Notes under the pieces: generated by a model
Database searches by the model: none
What the model was told of the DNA's origin: nothing
Seen by the model: the letters and a program-made list of their open reading frames with translations, nothing else
Source: Micromussa lordhowensis
Lineage: Eukaryota > Cnidaria > Anthozoa > Scleractinia > Lobophylliidae
Assembly: GCA_964020085.1 (NCBI GenBank)
Contig: OZ026605.1
Coordinates: 26,785,998 to 26,849,997, forward strand
DNA: 64,000 nt
Direction of reading: 5' to 3'
Shown here: positions 35,680-50,000 of the stretch, in pieces
How positions within the stretch are numbered: position 1 is the stretch's first letter
Layout: every line of letters begins with the position of its first letter
Program-made: the position numbers and the translations under genes

Positions 35680-37950
35680 CTGCAGAGAGAACAAAAAAAA
35701 CAAACAAATTAGTTTGAGGTTATTTTAGGGCAGACATCGATAATGAATGAGACCAAGTTGGGTGAGGGTGTGTAGGGGCTGTTTTGGAAAGGTCCATTCT
35801 AAGCAGCTGACTTAAATGTGATTATTTCTAGGGGAAAATCAGTCTGAATAATCACTAAACCCGATTTTATTCAGAGTTAGGTTTGATGTGTGCTTTTAAG
35901 TAGCCACGAGGGGGGTGACTGGGGAGGGAGGTTTCTACCAAGAGGAGGGCAGAGATATGCCAACTATACTGCACATAAGTGATGCCAATTTCTGGCCAAA
36001 TTTTTGGAATACATCCCGCCAAAATTGTTAGCAGTTAACTGAGCACATAGTGAACAGGTGTAAAGGGAGAAACTGAGTGCTTACCCTTCTCAAGGGTGTG
36101 CTCGAGCCTATCGGTTGTGGAGGGCGGCTATAGGACACCTATCCCACAAACAGTGAGGGGTTAGAAACTCACTTCCAGATCTCCCTTTGCACGCATCCGT
36201 CTCTGACTTAGACGCCTGCACACACACCTTCAGCCAAATGGTACGCCGATCCGAATTCGAAAGTCAAGAGCAGCGAAATTTTCAGCTTCAGAAGGAGACT
36301 ATTTGCAGTGCAAGTGTTCAAAGTCAAGGAAAGAGGTGTGCAAAGTGTATAACAAGACATCAAAGATGTCAATAAGGATGGATGAGACAATGGTCGAGGC
36401 TGCTGAGGAGTGTAGTCAAGCGATTAATGCAAAAAATGACAGGAGTTACGAGCTTAGTGCAGTAATGGCTTTCACTGGGCGAGCGGTGAGATGAGAGTCA
36501 ATTGTGACACAAGTACGACGGAGTGAAGTGATCGTTGTAACGACACCGCAATGTTGGGATGGCTGAATCTCTGAGCGGATCAGTTACCTAAGTGCAATCT
36601 TCAATCCTCGCCGGGGCTAGGAGTGGGACTGCGGAGTCTCTGTGGCATAAACATGCCGAGAGAAAGTTAATAGAATACTTCACTAGTTGGCGCTTCAACT
36701 GTCGCAGCTGCTCACTGCCTCGCCCAGTGCAGCCTAACAACACCCACCGATACCCGACTAAATGGTACATGTATATGCGGAATCCCACTACGAGTTAGTC
36801 TGCTAAGTTCCGTATGAAGAGCCTTTTCGCATTCTGGTTGCGCGCGGATTGGAACGAGAACAAAATAATCGACGATGTTTTTGCGAGCGGCCAGAACGCG
36901 AAAAGCTCTTTGTATGGGATTTACGGGGACGCTTTCAACGTGGGCTATCTAAGAGTTGTTAAACCTTATATAGAGGAGTTACTATAGGAGCACAAGGAAC
37001 GAAGGAATACAGACAAGTTACAATACAAGGATCAGGAAATTCTAACACAACCAGTATATTATGACTGTATTATATTAGTGTTAGGTGCTCAAGATGGAAT
37101 GATAAACTATGGTTGAAAACCTTGACCTGCCACACGTGATTACGCTAGTTTTCATTGAGGTTGACGCAATTAAGTAAGCTTTACAGTAGCTGTCACTCAA
37201 GTCATTAGACATGTGGTTAGTTGGTTAGAAGATAACAAACCATAAAAACGTGTGGCACCCCTTAAATTACTTAAATAAATGAACAGAGCTGAGGGAAAAA
37301 ATAAAGACGATTGCACTATGGTGGTAAGAATATCAAAATAAATAACTCGTGATCAACTAAGCATGGACATAGAAGCACAAGCACAAAAGATATTTGCAAA
37401 GGAATTAGAAAGAAAGAATCAAGAGTAACATGAATTACAGGCGCCAAGATGTCAGATTGGTTCGTCATGTCACCATTAAGTAAACAACGATTTGTCAAAT
37501 AACCATCAACTTTCATTAAAATCGCTGTACTTTCGGAGGGCATTTATCAATGAGGCGAAACGAAAGGGTTGACAAAGGAACCATGTCAATTACCATTGAA
37601 ATCGAAAGTCGACTTTCCGGGAGATCTCGCTCAAGGTCATGTTTATCTAACTTGAAAGTTTATTATTGAAACGGGGCTCAACTTGTGACAAACTACACAA
37701 GCCACACAACAGTGTAATGCCGTTCACAATGGATTTGACGTTTGTTTGACCAATCATGCGTGTATGGGCTGTTATCGAAATGTCGTATCTTTTTTTCTAA
37801 TGCAAATTTCATTCTTTAGCGGTAAAAACAAACAATTACGAGGCAATATGTTATATAATCAATATTTACATTTCAGAGCAATAGCACCTTTCAACTCCTT
37901 GTCTGTTAATTTGTTTAGGTAAAGAAAGCCAATAATCTGTCAGTAGAGAA
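35680..37950. other. Intergenic; no gene seen
   Basis: No recognisable exon. At about 36811-36921 an inverted repeat (GAAGAGCCTTTTCGCATTCTGG and a mirrored CCAGAACGCGAAAAGCTCTT) resembles the inner part of the element at 48253-48555. Confidence 0.45.
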
Positions 37951-38094
37951 ACGAGAAATTTTATTTACAGTTGGCTTAATAAAATCTGTTTTCTTTCGAG
38001 AGCAATTCGCATGAGACGTCTTTTGCAATCTTCGTTGGCTCTGGTTCTCATGGAATAATAAGCTTCCGTTACAACGTTCAATAATAAAAAAAGC

Positions 38095-38100
38095 TTTATT
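38095..38100 (-). promoter_or_regulatory. Candidate poly(A) signal of the myosin gene
   Basis: TTTATT on the plus strand is AATAAA on the minus strand, about 225 bases past the myosin stop. A second candidate lies near 37960-37965. Confidence 0.5.
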
Positions 38101-38323
38101 TCGAGAAGACTAAAACTCAAATTGGTGTTCGCGTGATTTTGACACGGCCTCGTATACGAGGTGAGTACTGACGGGGGTACGGACAGGAGTGCCCACGCGA
38201 GAACTTGGTGACATGACAAGACCAAAAGGCCGGCCGGCAGTTAAGTAAACACTGAGAGACAAGGTTACATTCCACAGGAAACGCGATATAAGCAAGCTCC
38301 TGATAAACACACTGGGGTTTAAA

Positions 38324-38602
38324 TCAATTATAACTCGAGTATCTAGAGTCATTGTCCGAATATATGCTGGAGGTTGGGGATAATAGACTATTATAAGAGT
38401 GGTATCTGTGGTGCAAAGGAGATAAAGGCCTAGAGACCTCTCTTGACGTCTGCCTCCCGACTCCTCCACCGCCGGCGCTCGCCCGGGCGCGGCTACGGTG
38501 TTTGCTCAGCGCACTCTCAGCGGTCTCTGCACGATCCTCGGCATCCTCCAGGTCCTTCTGCAGCTTACGCACCTTGGCGAGGTACTGAGCAGCAAGGTTC
38601 TC
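38324..38602 (-). other. Myosin last exon: rod end and Ser/Tyr-rich tailpiece
   Basis: The heptad pattern ends near [21 protein letters not shown] glycine run and about 45 residues rich in Ser, Tyr and Arg follow ([36 protein letters not shown]). Non-helical tailpieces commonly regulate filament assembly through phosphorylation; that role is inferred here. Confidence 0.75.
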
Positions 38603-41600
38603 CTGCAGAAAAGAAGGGACATGTAATGCATTAGTAAGATTTGGAGAGTTGAAGTCGCTAGACGCTGGTGCTCTTATCAAAAAGTTAGACAGGAGAGGTA
38701 TCTCCCTGTTTGTAGCTAACATTGATCGTAGTTAACGGTTAACGTTAGGAAGTGAGGCAAAAGGGGGAGATTCACGGTGGAGATAAAGAGGGATGAGGGG
38801 CAGAAAACAGATAATTAGAGAAGTCAGGAGGTGAGGAGAGGAGAAGAGGGGAAAGGAAAGGGCACATACCGCTTCTTCCTGGTTGGTTTTGGTGGACTTG
38901 ATCTTCTTGTTGAGGCGGTCGACCTGGTCCTTGAAGTGTTGCATGTTCTTCTGGTCTTCCTCCTGCTGTTGAACGATATCTTTCAGACGCCTCTCCTGCT
39001 TCTTGCCGAGCTTCTGCTGCTCCGCAGCGCGTCTGGTCTCATTGTCCAGGTCAACTTCCAATTCTCGAACCTGAGCCGGATCGAAAACAAAATATAAAGA
39101 ACAATCTTACAACACGATTCCAGTCCTAATAAAAGAGGATGACGAGAACTGATGTAAACAGCTGAAATAGTCCTGTCTGACTTACCCTCTGTTCCAATTT
39201 CTTGATTTGATTCTTGAGCGCCTTTCCGCCCTGGGCCTCAAGCTCCTCAAGTTTCACTTCCAGATCCTTGACTTGGCGCTCGGCCGACAGGCGGCCTCTC
39301 TCAGAATTAGCCAGGCGGTCTTGGGATTGAGCCAGTTCTTGTTGTACGCGGGCTAACTGTAAACACAAAGTCGACACGTTACTATGTTTTTAACATCGTC
39401 CTGTTTTACAACGTTGAATGGAATTTTAACAACAACGGGAACTGAAGTGTTCAGTAGATTGATTCTTTGGAGTAAGGAGGCCTTGGCCGAGTAAGCATGT
39501 ATGTTATGGCGCTAAGATTTGTTTAGCGCTGGGCCCACACTCGGTGTGTAATGTGGCGTTTCTGTTGCGTGTAAATTTCAAGAGGGCTCCAGCGTAGGTT
39601 CACACTTCACAGGTCAGTAACTCTCCTGAAACTTGGTTCGCGGGAGCAAGCGGAGTCAGCCATTTCAGGTACATTCTGTGCCTTTGTGCTTGTACAATTA
39701 CAAAAGATAAACGTAGTATTCCACTTCTTTTCGGGGTAACCATGCTAAAGCTCTTATTTATGGCAATAAACAAACAAAATCAGCTAAAACGTACCTCTAT
39801 AGTAGCCTTCTTAGCCCTGTCATCAGCATTCTTAGCTTCATTCTCCAGATCTTCAGCCTCTTCTTGCAAGCCGCTGATTGTTTGTTCCAGTTTGCGCTTG
39901 GCTTGGGTGAGGGTGTTCACCTGGCTTGTGGCTTGGCCCAGGTTGTCCACTGCCTCTTGTTTCTCCTGCTCGGCTATCTTGCGAAGACGCTCAGCCTGGC
40001 GAAGGACAAACAAGTGACTATCTTAAATTCTAATAGCCATCACAGTGACTGAACTTAGTGGCTTTTAATAGCAGGTAATTCCTGTTGGACGACAGAGTGG
40101 TACAGTCGTCAAAAACACGAGCGCAAATTAAAGGGGCTACGTCACGGTATTTTGATTTATTTCTACCTTGGACAAAATTACCTCTAAATTGAAGGAAACC
40201 TGAAAATAATGCTTTTAGATAGAAAAACACTAAAGAGATAATAATAAACCATAAAGGACCAAGGATGGTTAAGGATGGAGAAGATTGACACGGACTACAA
40301 ACAACAAAATTGAAAAATTTAGGCTAAATTTTTCAAACTGTTTAACCGTGACACAGCTCCTTTAAAGACTTTGAATGTTGGTCCGAAGATATTAAAAGAC
40401 CCCTTTCGACTGTCGACGATCATCCGACATATTCCGAACATATTCCGAAGTTCAGACGGAGAATCCTGAAATAACCTGAGGAACTAGCTCCCCAGAGAGT
40501 ATGAAAACAATAACATCACTACAAGATCTCAAGGTAGCCATAAAGAAAATAAACTTTTAGTATTTTAGCATTCTAATTACGTATCGTAACACTTTAATTT
40601 ATTTATGAATTTTTCTTTCTCGGACGAATATATTAGGTCAATAGAGCTAAACTGAAAAATTGAGTTGAAATAAAGTGTATGCATGCATGCATGCATGCAT
40701 GTATGTATAATCTTCGAAGAATCTCGAATACTGGGAAGTTTATGAATACTTCTGCTGTTCTCGTGCAATTTTGGCTCCCTAAATTTTGCTGCTGCTAATC
40801 TGGGACAAACAGGAACAACGGTGAGTGCAAAAAATATATAAATAAATAACAAAGGTTGCTCGGAGACGCTCTTTCCTTCGCCATTCTTCACACATTTCCC
40901 TAACTAATCGAAACCCCTAGGAGGTTATATTCCCCGCAAAATCTCACACCAAATCACGGGTTTAACTATGACAGCTAGACACGTACCTGTTCGAGCTGAG
41001 TGCGAAGATCATCCAGCTCCGAGTTTATTTCACCGATACGGCGTTCAGCTTTGGCGGCGGCCTCGCGGGCATCATCCCGACCGCGTTGCTCCTCTTCAAC
41101 CATCATTTGCAGATCCTACCCAAAACAAGGAAACAAAAAAATTGGCAAGCCATTTACCACCATTGTGAAGCTATTGTGATATATGGACCCTATTCATAAA
41201 TGGCTGCAAATTAACAATACTTTTGTAAGTATTCAAATTAGCCCTATTAATGTAACCTCGTTCTTGAGTTGATAATTCGAAATAAGTTTTACTTTTAAAC
41301 CAGGTTAGTTGGGCTAAGTTAAATGCATATCAAGGAATTTTTGTATTGGGGAGAGGGGACTTCTATGTGAAAAAAAAGGTCGAGGATGCTTCACGCGAGA
41401 GCCCTCTGCGTCTAAACCTAATTTAACCACGCTCGTGATCCCTCTAAATGTTTCCCTTCTTGTTTCGTGTTGCCTTATATATTAGTAAACTTTTGTTCCT
41501 AGTTGTTATCGCAAAGAAGTTGTAGATTAAGTCATACTTTCCACCTATATACTTGTCACAATACATCTATCTACATTTGAACTAATTCTGTACTTCACTA

Positions 41601-44600
41601 GTCATGGACAAGCAAGATCTCAAGCAATCTGATACAGCTCAGTGGAATGGCGAATCACTGAATCAGTCTTAGTTGTGAAGCAGTCTTGACAGAGCCTCAT
41701 TCACAATATCAAGCAGGTTTTAATATGCCTCTTACAGTTAACTTGTAATAAATATGTTAACCAAGCCTACCAAGGAGGGTGAGTTTGAGATTGCAAATTC
41801 TTATTACAAGAAAATACATAATTATAGTTGTGAATAAATACTGTATTCAAGGACTAAACCGAAGTTTATTTATTTTTTCTGGTAATGAACAGCCACATCT
41901 CCTTCATAGGAATTAAGAAACTACTTAGCCTAAATTGCTAATAACAACTCCAAAATACAGGAACCCGTATTTTTCCATAAGCCAAAAAAAGTAGGTACTT
42001 GCACGCGGGTTTTTACGGCCGTATCAAATGCAGCCTGAAGAAACTAAAAAAGCGCTAAAATGCCTGTTGTTTCTGCTGGAAGTAAAGACATAGCAAGATT
42101 GTCAGAAATACAAACCTTTACTTGCTGTTGCAACTTCTTCACATTCTTCTGGAATTCTGCGTTAGCCTAAAAATCAAAATCAAGAGCAAACTAAACCTCA
42201 AGTATCTATCAAAGCAAATGATACGTCAGTCGCGAAACTACATCAAGTCCAGAAAAGCCAAGAAAACACTGATAGTATCTCTCACCTTTAGGGCGTTGTC
42301 TAGATTGATCTCAAGTTCATTGTTGGCCGCATCCAGGCTCTTCTTTGCACGCAACTGCAGAGACGAAATTTGAATATTAGTTCATGAAGTGAGGAAAATA
42401 AATGTAGATTAAAACATTACTACAATCTTAAGGAAATCTGTTCGCTGTTGGTTCACCAACGGTAACACGATGCTCATAACTCGATAAATTTTCCCTTGCT
42501 TTATATTTTCTTTAGAGTACAAAAAAACAACATCAACAAAATAAAAACAAAAATCCGTAGTCAAAGTTATGAAGTATTGATATCAAGGGCGTGGAAATAC
42601 TTACCAAGTCGCTCTTAGTTTTCATCTCGGTTTCCAAGGTAGATTGCAAACTCTCTAGCTGACGGGCGTGGTACTTTCTCATGTTCTCTAACTCCTCGTC
42701 TTTGTCGGAAATTCTCTTCTCCGCTTCCTGCTTGTACTGAGTGAGCTCCAGCTGAGCCCGCGTTACCTTGGATTCTTCGGCTTCTAGAGCAGCTTCTATT
42801 TCCTGTAACGAAACACGAACCGTGCCTCAGACGTGTTCGATTAGGAAATCTTACATTACATTCAGCAGAACCAGGTTAGACATTTCGTGATATTTTATCT
42901 AGCTAGAGTAACAATGAACGAGAGCAGGTTAGCTCGCTATATATGGTTTACACGTCTTAATTTTCTTACGGTTAGTTCCACTCCAATTTTACAGGTTCGA
43001 CTCCGGGTAGGTGTCCGGATTAAAACTTCTCTCTTCTTAATCAATTTTTACTTGACAATGATATCATAACGATTTGAAAGGTTGTGCGTTTTTAATATGC
43101 TTTATTCTTTATTTGAATTATAAAAAGTAAATATTGAGTAAAGATAAGTAAGCGTTTAGTCTGGTTCCATTCATTCTTAAGTCCTGGCCAAACAGACACG
43201 CAACTAGCCGCAAGTTGAACTTGCGTAGAGACTTGCGTTGGGTATCGAAACGGACTCACAAGTTTCCTCACTAGTACACGCAAGTCGCCCCCCCCCCCCC
43301 CCAAAAAAAAAAAAACATTTCCTGGCTACGGGCTTAGTCCCTCGCGGCCAAAATGCAACCATCACGCAAACATATCCTGTATTTCATTCCCTAATAGGTT
43401 GCTTAGAGGAAATCTAAAACAAAATCCCTGCAAATTCTACTAAATTCTTCTAAAATTCACACAATTCAAGGACTGGAAACTTTGGGCAATGGCAATTTGT
43501 TTTAGCAATTAAGAGTGGCGGTTTGGTTTTTGCTATCAGTGTGCACTTTACCTCTAAGGCGCTCTGTAGTTCTTCTTTCTCAAATTCGAGTCTCTTCTTT
43601 GCCTTCTCAATTTCCACCACAGACTTGCCTCCCTCTCCGAGCTGCTCTGCCAAATCGGCAACCTCGGCTGTAGAACGAAAATTTCTCGAACTAAATATCA
43701 GTTACAATTCTGCTAAAACAATTACATTATTCGCTCTCGATTTCTATGAGGTGATAATTCATTCGGCCTTCGGCCTCATCAACTATTACCTCAGAAATCT
43801 TGAGATCGTAATGTAATTGTTAAATAGCATGGATGCGAGTGGTACGAATGAGATTCTCTTTGTTCGCACGAATGTATTTGACGTGGTGCAATTACAATGT
43901 ACTGTTAAGACATCTTTTGCGTAGTTTGTCACAACACATTGACTCAAATCAATAATGTGGTTTTAGCTCTTAGTCAGTCAGTGGACGAAAGTCTCGGTTG
44001 TGACCATTTCAACGAGGGATACCTGTGTCCGGTAAATGTTTTCAATTAACTAAAATCAAACCTCTGTAATTTACCATATCGAATCAAAGGTACTAGGCGG
44101 TACTTGAGCGGACTTAATTTTGCGATACTCTGCGAAATTGAGCCTTTTTTTAATTGCACCAGTTCAATTCTGAAGCGAAATAGTTAACAAGTAAATGGAG
44201 AGAAGCACAAACCATCCAAGATCTTCTTTTCTCTTTTCAAGAGTTCCATCTGTTCGTTCAGTTCATCATTCAAGCCTTTCAGCTTAAACATCTGAAATGG
44301 AATCAAACACTCCGTAAGATTTTATATTAACGATGCACAGCCCTGTAGCAAATAAACTTCACAAACCAAGTTAGTCTGTAGAGTTTTGGGGAGCTAGCTT
44401 TGGGGGGAGAGGTGAGGCAATGGTTTTAATGTGACCCGGATTCGATTCCTATCCGATGCCATATTTGGGCTGAGTTTGGTGTTGGTTCTCGCCATGCTCC
44501 GAAGGTTTTTCTCCGGGAACTCCGGGTTTCCTCCTTTCAGAAAAAACAAGATCTCCAAATTTAAATTCGCCTAGGACAAGAGGGCTCGCATGAAAACCAA

Positions 44601-47011
44601 CTAAAGGAGATTTGTTACTAACCTCAGTCGAGTAGTTACGCGCTTCTTTCTGTGCAATGTCCACTTCAGCTTGCAACTCATCACACCGTATCTTCCACTC
44701 GTTTATCTGCTGGTCGAACTTCTTCTGTTTCTTTTCCAGATTGGCACCGTTTGTCGTAGCCTGTCAGGATTTTTACACAGTACGTTATAAACAATGGTTA
44801 CCACAGATATCACTTTTCAAAATTGCCCGATTTTTCCCTCGTAAAAATAAAATTTGCCTGTCCAAATACAAAAAAGGCAGATGTACTATCTGGTCTCCTC
44901 TTACAGCCATCCTTTCCAGTTTTCAACAATTATTTTTCTTCAATGAGAAAAATGAGAAAAACATAGTTCAGATCACAGTAACCCCAAATGTTTCTTCTAC
45001 TCCTTAATGGCATTCAATCAGTCGCGTTAAATTTAAATTTTCGCTGACTTTTCTTCAAAGTCAAATTATAATCGTCTGTATCTCTGACCTTGAAGAATAT
45101 TTTTTTTCTCTGCCCATTTTCTGATCGGTGACAAACCTGTAAACGGCTTACACGGATGCTTTAAATATAACAGCGTGTTTGGCAAGAGTGATATTGGAAA
45201 AACGAAGTCTTTCAGCTTGAAACAAACTAACCTTCTCCAAGTCGATGAGGGCATCTTCCAACTCGGAGTTGAGCCTGTTCTTGGCCTTTTCAGCATTGCT
45301 GGCCTTTTGACTGGCGCTAGAAAGCGCTTCTTCGGTCTCTTGTAGTTTCTGTGTCAGCTTGCGTCTGACGAAAGAGTAAGTAGATAGATAGAAACCTTTA
45401 TTTTAATAGGGTAACTCCTTCAGTTTTAAACAGGAAACTGGAAAAACTGATATCCTTAGAAGCCCTATAAAATAAACTAAATTATAGAAAGTAACAATAA
45501 TGATCAGGTACAAACAAACTAGACTATAAAATGACAAATAAACTAAAAATCTAAAAGTTTATAAATTCTGATTAAAAATTACGCAGCCATGATAAAAAAA
45601 AGGCTTTTTTTCGTGCACTCTAATCTAAGAACGTGAAGATTGATACCACGTGACCGCAGTTTGGTTCCCCACCCTACGTCACCAGAGTTTCTCCCGAACG
45701 AAAAGAGAGGGCTGGAGCCAATGGTGAGGTTCTTGAAGTTTTGAGTCTTAGGATAAGATAAGACCATTACCTTAACGTCTGTGGGTTAAATCGCTAGTGT
45801 GTGACCATTCAAATGAAAGCTATTGAGCAGCACTTTCATGTAGTATTGTTTTATGCTGAACCACGTGGTTCTCTCAAGTTTGTGGATGAAACCCCAGGGT
45901 GTAAACATTCAAACGAAAGCGATTGAGTCGCATTTTTATACAGTCGTGTTTGAATCTCAACGTCTCCCAAAATGAAATCTGGGATTATTTTGAGTTGTTC
46001 AACTCTTGGGCGATGTTCAAGGGTTTATACGAGTACGAATGACTCACTTAGCGTCTTCAAGTTCCTCCACTCTACCAGACACCTCCTGTTCGAACTTAGC
46101 CTTAAGCTGAGCGATCTCAGCGTTAGCCTTCATGAGCTGTTTCTGTAAGTCAGCCTTGCCGTCTTCTAGCTCTTCGATTGTCTCCTGCATGTTCTCCAAG
46201 TCGGCTTCGGCGTTCTTCAACTTATTCTGAGCGTCCAGTTTAATCTGAACAAAGAAATATTCAACGTTAACATCTAATTTAACTTTGACAAATCTGACCG
46301 TTTTACTGCCTGGCTATGATTTATTACACTTATTCCCAAGTCTTCTTTATTGTTGTAACCTGCTTATCACTCCTGGTAATTGAATGGCTGAATAAAAGAG
46401 GACTTACTCTGATTTCCTCTTCGTTTTGCCCCTTCAGCTCCTCTACTTTCTGCTCAAGAGCTTTCTTTCCTTTCGAAAACACGGCAATTTTAGATTCATA
46501 TTCTTCGACTTGCTTTCCAAGATCTCCGCCTTCCTGGGTCAAACGACTGCGAGTGATCTCCAATTCGGCGATAGCTTTCTTCGATTCCTCCAGCTAAAAG
46601 AAAATCAACATGAAGATTAGCAATTGTGAAACAAAACATCAGGCAGAACATTTCAGTATCCGATTCAACAATCCTTACTTACAATTCTTACAACGTGACC
46701 AGCTCCCAGTTGGCTTGATAGGTCAATTGGTAGAGCACTGTACCGCAGCAGGGGTCAAGGGTTCATTTCAGGCTATTATTTCACAACTGCTTCAATTGTG
46801 TGATCAATTTTCTTACTCTTTTCTTTTCCTTTTTCCCGTCTTCTTTCGTTTTTATTTTTTTGAGGCAGTGGACTGTTTAAAGATTTGTTGAATTTCATAA
46901 GCTAGTTCATACTAGTTTTATTCCAAATGTACCCTACTCTTACATGACTTATTTCCTCTTAAGATAATATGGTTTTATCAACTGATAAAACCATATTATC
47001 TTGTAATACTC

Positions 47012-47056
<45 letters not shown>

Positions 47057-50000
47057 ATTTTCTCTTAACCCGGAGCTCTAGACTAGTGTACGAAGTCGGC
47101 CACAGCAAGAGATGTAACCGGTCTTTCTTGTCGAAGTTTGTTTTTCAGTTTAAAACTTTGATTTTTTCTTTTCGGACCAGGAGTACAAATAATGAGAAAC
47201 TATTTGGGAAACTATGCTACCGAGTCAACAGTTGAATAATCAATTTAGGCATATAGTGCGGTGTAATCTTCTCAAGCCGTTAATCGTTTCTTCCCTTACC
47301 TGATACTTTTGATCATTTAGCTGCTCCTCCACTGCTCTGTTTTGTTTGTCCGACTGAGCCTTTAAAATTAACAGCAAACAAACCATTAGATCAAACAACG
47401 ACAACAACAACAAGTGTATAACCTAAATGTCAACTGTAAAAATACACAACTGCAGCATTGTGCAATACCTTCTGTTTTTGCAGTGTTTCCAAGCTTACAG
47501 AAAGATCGTCTCCTTCAGCTTGCAAAGCATTCTTTTCTTTTTCGATCCTACGAAAAAATTAATATATGGTAGGTCACGGGGAATATTTCTACATCACATG
47601 CTGTGAGGAAAAATCGACTGTCGCTTTATTTTAGGTTTATTGTCCGATACATTTTTGGCTCGACTTCTTCGCCGACTTTCTCTGGGCTTATATGCGATAC
47701 GAGACAAAGAGAGAAAGCGCGTGACGAGCAAATAAAACGAGCGTGTAATACAGATTTCCTCTGTCACATCTTCGTCTCCATGTTCTCATTTTCATAATAG
47801 ACAAACTATCAATGAAGTTATTTCATCCTTGCTTCTAAAAGGTTCAGGTACTAACTTGGATTTAGCTTTCTTCAAGGAATCCATTTCGTCCTGAAGTTCT
47901 TGCAAGGCCTGGTTCTGTTTGGTTCGCATGCTGTTGACGGATTGTTCATGTTGGGAGGACTGTTCTTCGAGTTCTCGTCTGAGTCTGGTAATGTCACTCT
48001 CACGCTTTTTGTTAAGCTCCATCTACGGCAGAAAAAAACATTATGCCAAAAAACTCGTTTATCTCTTCATACACTTCCAAGCTAGAGTGACACAGTTTAA
48101 ACTGAAAAAATAAATTTAAAAAACACACACACATGCAAACAAACGAAAAAAAACAGTCCTTTTCCAAAGACCATTTCCAATATATTAAAATTCTAACTTG
48201 GCTCCGAAGCTTAGGGGAATCAAACAAAAGAAATCACATCGAGGTTGAGTGATTGCCTGCGTAGCAAGCGTTCCCGTACGAGCCGAATGAAAAGAGCTTT
48301 TTCGCATTCGAGCCGCACGGGAAGTGGGGCGAGAGCAAAAAGGTCGAATTAGTGGGGTGGGGGTGGGGAAAGAAGGGAACGCGTTCCCATCTTTCCCCAC
48401 CCCCTGCCCTCTTCTTCCACATTTTCGCTCTCGCCTCACTTCTCGCGCGGCCAAATTGCTCTAGCCCCACTTTTCGCGCGGCCCGAATGCGAAAAAGCTC
48501 TTTCGCGCGATCCGATTTCATTCGGCTCGTACGGGAACGCTTGCTACGCAGGCTAGGTTGAGTGATGAATAATTAATTTATTTCGTTTTATTCCCCTAAG
48601 CCTCGGAGCTATGTTTGAATTTTAATATATCGGAATTTCCGACCACTTATGTTTTTCCATTTCCGGTCGCTTCAATTTCGTCTTTTTTCTAATATAATAT
48701 TTATTTTCTCATACATACCTGCGCCTGGGTGGCACCACCCTGTTCCTCAAGCCTTTCGTTCAAATCGTCCAGTTCCCTCTCGAGTTCCATTCGCGCGCGT
48801 TCCGCCTGGTGGATATGAGACAAGGAGGAAATTCAATTCAACTCCCAGCCGTGAGGAAATGAATAATGTCCAATATACCCTACTGTGTAATCTGTATATT
48901 TCTTAAACTTGGAACATAAAAGTCACGATAGCCATTTTGCTTCTGAATTGGTATTCAGAAGTATTGTTTTTCGACAATGGGTTAATGAAAGGTTTAGCAA
49001 CTTATTTGTCATTCTTCGTTCAAAGTGACGCTGATCTCATATTAAACAAAATTATAACTATATAAGACAGTTGTCGCGACTGCTTTGTTAGAACAAAGAC
49101 TTGCAAGTTCCTGCGTTTCATTAGCTTTGTTGACTCGGCCGAAACAGTGCGATGAAGACTGCTCAGTAGTGCAGAAAGCTAGTGAAAGAATTCTAAGATG
49201 CAGATTAGATGTACTTTGTATTGTTTTGAAAATAAAGAGTCAAAGACGGAAAAATATTTTATCGATGTTCTAATTAAGTTCTCGATATCAAACCTATTCC
49301 AAGATGGTCAGTACAAGATGTTGATAGTATGGTTTTACTCCCGCTACTAGTAGAGCTTATGCAATCACCAAGTAAAAGTGCTCATACCTTGGATCGCGCA
49401 TTTCTCTCTTGTTCTAGTTCTTCTTCCAACTCTTCGATGCGGGCCTGAAGAACAAAGAAAGTATAAAGTCATTAGAGCGAAAACTGCTGTGCTCTGGATC
49501 ACCGCGCTGTTACTTCGCAGTCATACCGTACAGTGGTTAAACGAATGCCGGCCGAACTTGAAATCGAAACACAAACTAGGAATGGTAGCTAGATGTTGTT
49601 CATACCAGCTGCTGAAACCGACTGGCAACAAGAACTGTCTGCTCTAACGATCAAATATCCTTGCCAATATTTTGCGATGGCTTAAAATAACAATCAGATT
49701 TAAGAGAGCACCATTTGCGGCACGTTGTGAATTGCCTGGAATGTCGAAATTCGCACCGTCAACGAGCAAACAGCGCCGGCATTTTCTTCACGCAACAAGA
49801 AGCCTTTACTTACAGCGGACGTCTTGTTGGATGGATGTACATAGAAACTGTAGTTGTGCGCCTCCGCTGCCCACATGCTTTCGAAAGATTTGATTTCACA
49901 GAAATACTCTTACACGTTTGAATTTCTACATTATTGATCCGACATCCAGCAACATACGATGATTTTGAACCGTTCCGCCCGCCTCGAGACAATGTTATGC

